Position numbers and translations under genes: made by a program. From Gammaproteobacteria bacterium (GTDB taxonomy: Bacteria; Pseudomonadota; Gammaproteobacteria; Pseudomonadales; Azotimanducaceae), in contig JAJFJZ010000013.1 of assembly GCA_021773565.1 (NCBI GenBank), forward strand, positions 248,001 through 312,000: a DNA stretch of 64,000 nucleotides, read 5' to 3'. Position 1 is the stretch's first letter; every line of letters starts with the position of its first letter. The notes under the pieces are model-generated. The model worked only from the letters and a program-made list of their open reading frames with translations. It had not been told where the DNA came from and made no database searches. Below, in pieces: positions 62,366-64,000 of this stretch.

Positions 62366-64000
62366 TTAGCTATTGCCTTCCAGCATTGGTAAATCCAGGC
62401 CCTGTTCTTGTGCACATTGAATAGCCAGTTCATAACCAGCGTCAGCGTGGCGCATTACACCAGTAGCGGGGTCGTTCCATAACACCCGTTCGATTCGTTG
62501 TTTTGCATCCTCACTACCATCACACACTATTACCAAACCAGCATGCTGGCTAAAACCCATGCCAACACCACCACCATGGTGCAGGCTAACCCAGGTGGCA
62601 CCGCTGGCGGTACTTAGCAGGGCATTGAGCAGGGGCCAATCTGATACCGCATCCGATCCATCCATCATGGCTTCAGTTTCCCTGTTTGGAGAAGCAACCG
62701 ATCCGGAATCCAGGTGGTCACGTCCAATTACTACAGGTGCAGAAAGTTCTCCATCTGCGACCATTTTGTTAAACGCAACACTCACTCGTGCGCGATCCTT
62801 AAGACCTATCCAGCAGATGCGGGCCGGTAAGCCCTGAAACTGTATTTTTTTACCGGCCATATCCAGCCAGTTATGCAATTGTGCATTGTCCGGGATCAGC
62901 TCCTTTAGTTTTGCATCAGTCTTGTAGATGTCCTGCGGATCGCCAGACAGGGCAACCCAGCGAAAAGGACCAATGCCTTCACAGAATAATGGCCGCACGT
63001 AGGCCGGAACAAACCCGGGGAAATTAAAAGCATTTTCAACGCCAGTCTCGAAGGCCATCTGGCGAATGTTATTACCGTAGTCCAGTACAGACACACCTTT
63101 CTGCTGGAATTGCAGCATAGCCTTTACCTGTTTTGCCATACTGGCCTTTGCTGCCTCGACTACCATTGTAGGTGCAGATTTTCTCTGTTCAATCACCATT
63201 TCTAGGCTCCACCCTTCAGGCACGTAGCCATTTAGAGGGTCATGTGCGCTGGTTTGGTCTGTAACTACATCAGGCCTGACTGACCGTTCCTGCAGTAGAT
63301 CAAATACTTCGGCTGCATTGCCTAACAAACCAACGCTTAGTGGCGTACGAGTGCTGCAACTCTCCTGGATTAAATGTAAGGCGTGGTCCAGATTTTCTGC
63401 TTTACAATCGAGATAGCCACTTTCCAGACGCATATCAATGCGCGACTCATCCACTTCAATTGCCAGCATGGAATATCCTGCCATAGTGGCCGCCAGCGGT
63501 TGAGCGCCACCCATGCCACCCAGACCAGCTGTTAGAATCCAGCGTCCAGCAGCGTCTCCTTCGAAGTGTTTATTTGCAACAGCGCAGAATGTTTCGTAAG
63601 TGCCCTGTACGATCCCCTGGGAACCGATATAGATCCACGATCCAGCCGTCATCTGGCCGTACATCATTAATCCAGCCTTATCGAGTTCATTGAAGTGTTC
63701 CCATGTACTCCATCTGGGAACCAGATTGGAATTGGCGATTAGTACGCGAGGTGCATTAGCATGGGTTTTGAACACCCCTACCGGTTTTCCACTTTGCACA
63801 AGCAGGGTTTCATCACTTTCCAGCCGCTCCAGACATTCTACAATTTTGTCGTAACAGGCCCAATTCCTTGCCGCCCTGCCTATGCCCCCATATACGATGA
63901 GTGATTCAGGATGCTCTGCAACATCAGCATCCAGATTATTCATCAGCATCCGTAACGGCGCTTCAGTCAGCCAGCTTTTGGCTGTAAGCGTATTTCCCGT
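62366..64000 (-). CDS. hutU: Urocanate hydratase (5' end cut off)
   Basis: An NAD-dependent hydratase converting urocanate to imidazolonepropionate, step two of histidine degradation. The frame is open to the right edge: before the internal Met at 63949 the codons give [17 protein letters not shown], a conserved N-terminal segment of HutU, so the true start lies outside. About 544 residues are visible of roughly 560. Typical motifs are [38 protein letters not shown] (NAD-binding) and [15 protein letters not shown]. Confidence 0.96.
   Translation of the reverse strand, partial: TGNTLTAKSWLTEAPLRMLMNNLDADVAEHPESLIVYGGIGRAARNWACYDKIVECLERLESDETLLVQSGKPVGVFKTHANAPRVLIANSNLVPRWSTWEHFNELDKAGLMMYGQMTAGSWIYIGSQGIVQGTYETFCAVANKHFEGDAAGRWILTAGLGGMGGAQPLAATMAGYSMLAIEVDESRIDMRLESGYLDCKAENLDHALHLIQESCSTRTPLSVGLLGNAAEVFDLLQERSVRPDVVTDQTSAHDPLNGYVPEGWSLEMVIEQRKSAPTMVVEAAKASMAKQVKAMLQFQQKGVSVLDYGNNIRQMAFETGVENAFNFPGFVPAYVRPLFCEGIGPFRWVALSGDPQDIYKTDAKLKELIPDNAQLHNWLDMAGKKIQFQGLPARICWIGLKDRARVSVAFNKMVADGELSAPVVIGRDHLDSGSVASPNRETEAMMDGSDAVSDWPLLNALLSTASGATWVSLHHGGGVGMGFSQHAGLVIVCDGSEDAKQRIERVLWNDPATGVMRHADAGYELAIQCAQEQGLDLPMLEGNS

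Noticed and set aside
62366-63949. A complete 527-residue urocanate hydratase starting at the internal Met
   Set aside because: The codons upstream to the window edge encode the conserved HutU N-terminal segment, so the gene is cut by the edge and not short.

Overview
The window looks like a chromosomal stretch of an aerobic, free-living gammaproteobacterium with roughly even base composition and dense gene packing. The indications are a complete cbb3 oxidase operon (ccoNOQPGHIS), a FixL/FixJ-type oxygen sensor pair, hut histidine degradation, many acyl-CoA enzymes, and gene order and protein sequences typical of that class. Placement in a marine or oligotrophic lineage is inference only. No rRNA, tRNA, complete insertion sequence, phage or CRISPR array was seen. 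No gene-free stretch reaches 300 bases.

Layout. 1-9.9 kb: amino-acid and peptide metabolism, with a YugP-type membrane zinc peptidase (cut by the left edge), a dienelactone hydrolase, a DSD1-type PLP enzyme, an exported M20 peptidase overlapping a fructoselysine-kinase-like PfkB kinase, an aminotransferase, a DAO-type flavoenzyme and an acyl-CoA synthetase. 10-18.8 kb: a one-polypeptide biotin-dependent acyl-CoA carboxylase, an HpaI-type aldolase carrying a signal peptide, a sodium/solute symporter with a small membrane partner, a secreted CotH-like protein and a Yip1 protein. 18.2-28.3 kb (minus strand): fixL, fixJ, a 19-bp tandem repeat, a receiver domain without its phosphoacceptor, then ccoN-O-Q-P-G-H-I-S-yip1. 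This reads as an oxygen-responsive module placed directly upstream of the high-affinity oxidase it probably controls.

28.4-32.1 kb: an MFS exporter and a tightly coupled DUF4956 / SdiA-regulated-like / hydrolase-like trio. 32.1-39.2 kb: a TetR regulator between two divergent operons, each with a long and a short acyl-CoA dehydrogenase, which suggests heteromeric dehydrogenases for an unusual acyl-CoA, with a 24-bp imperfect palindrome between them. 39-50 kb: a DUF1932 dehydrogenase, a TPP enzyme, an FG-GAP propeller protein, an MscS channel, small envelope proteins, a FadB/FadJ-type fusion and an F420-type luciferase-like oxidoreductase with a split-barrel partner. 50-54.4 kb: a nickel-pincer-nucleotide (lar) operon in the order aldo/keto reductase, larC, larB, larE, shikimate-kinase-like gene, with no larA in view. 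54.5-57 kb: an ECF sigma / anti-sigma / HEAT operon.

57-64 kb: an exported peroxiredoxin whose catalytic cysteine codon is an in-frame TGA (probable selenocysteine), divergent from a YghU-type glutathione transferase; a methionine-gamma-lyase-like gene divergent from an Lrp regulator; and hutU-hutH with a small membrane protein gene (hutU cut by the right edge).

The strongest unusual signals are the probable selenoprotein peroxiredoxin, the extended lar operon, the oxygen-sensing module with its repeat and pseudo-receiver, and the paired acyl-CoA dehydrogenases around the TetR gene.
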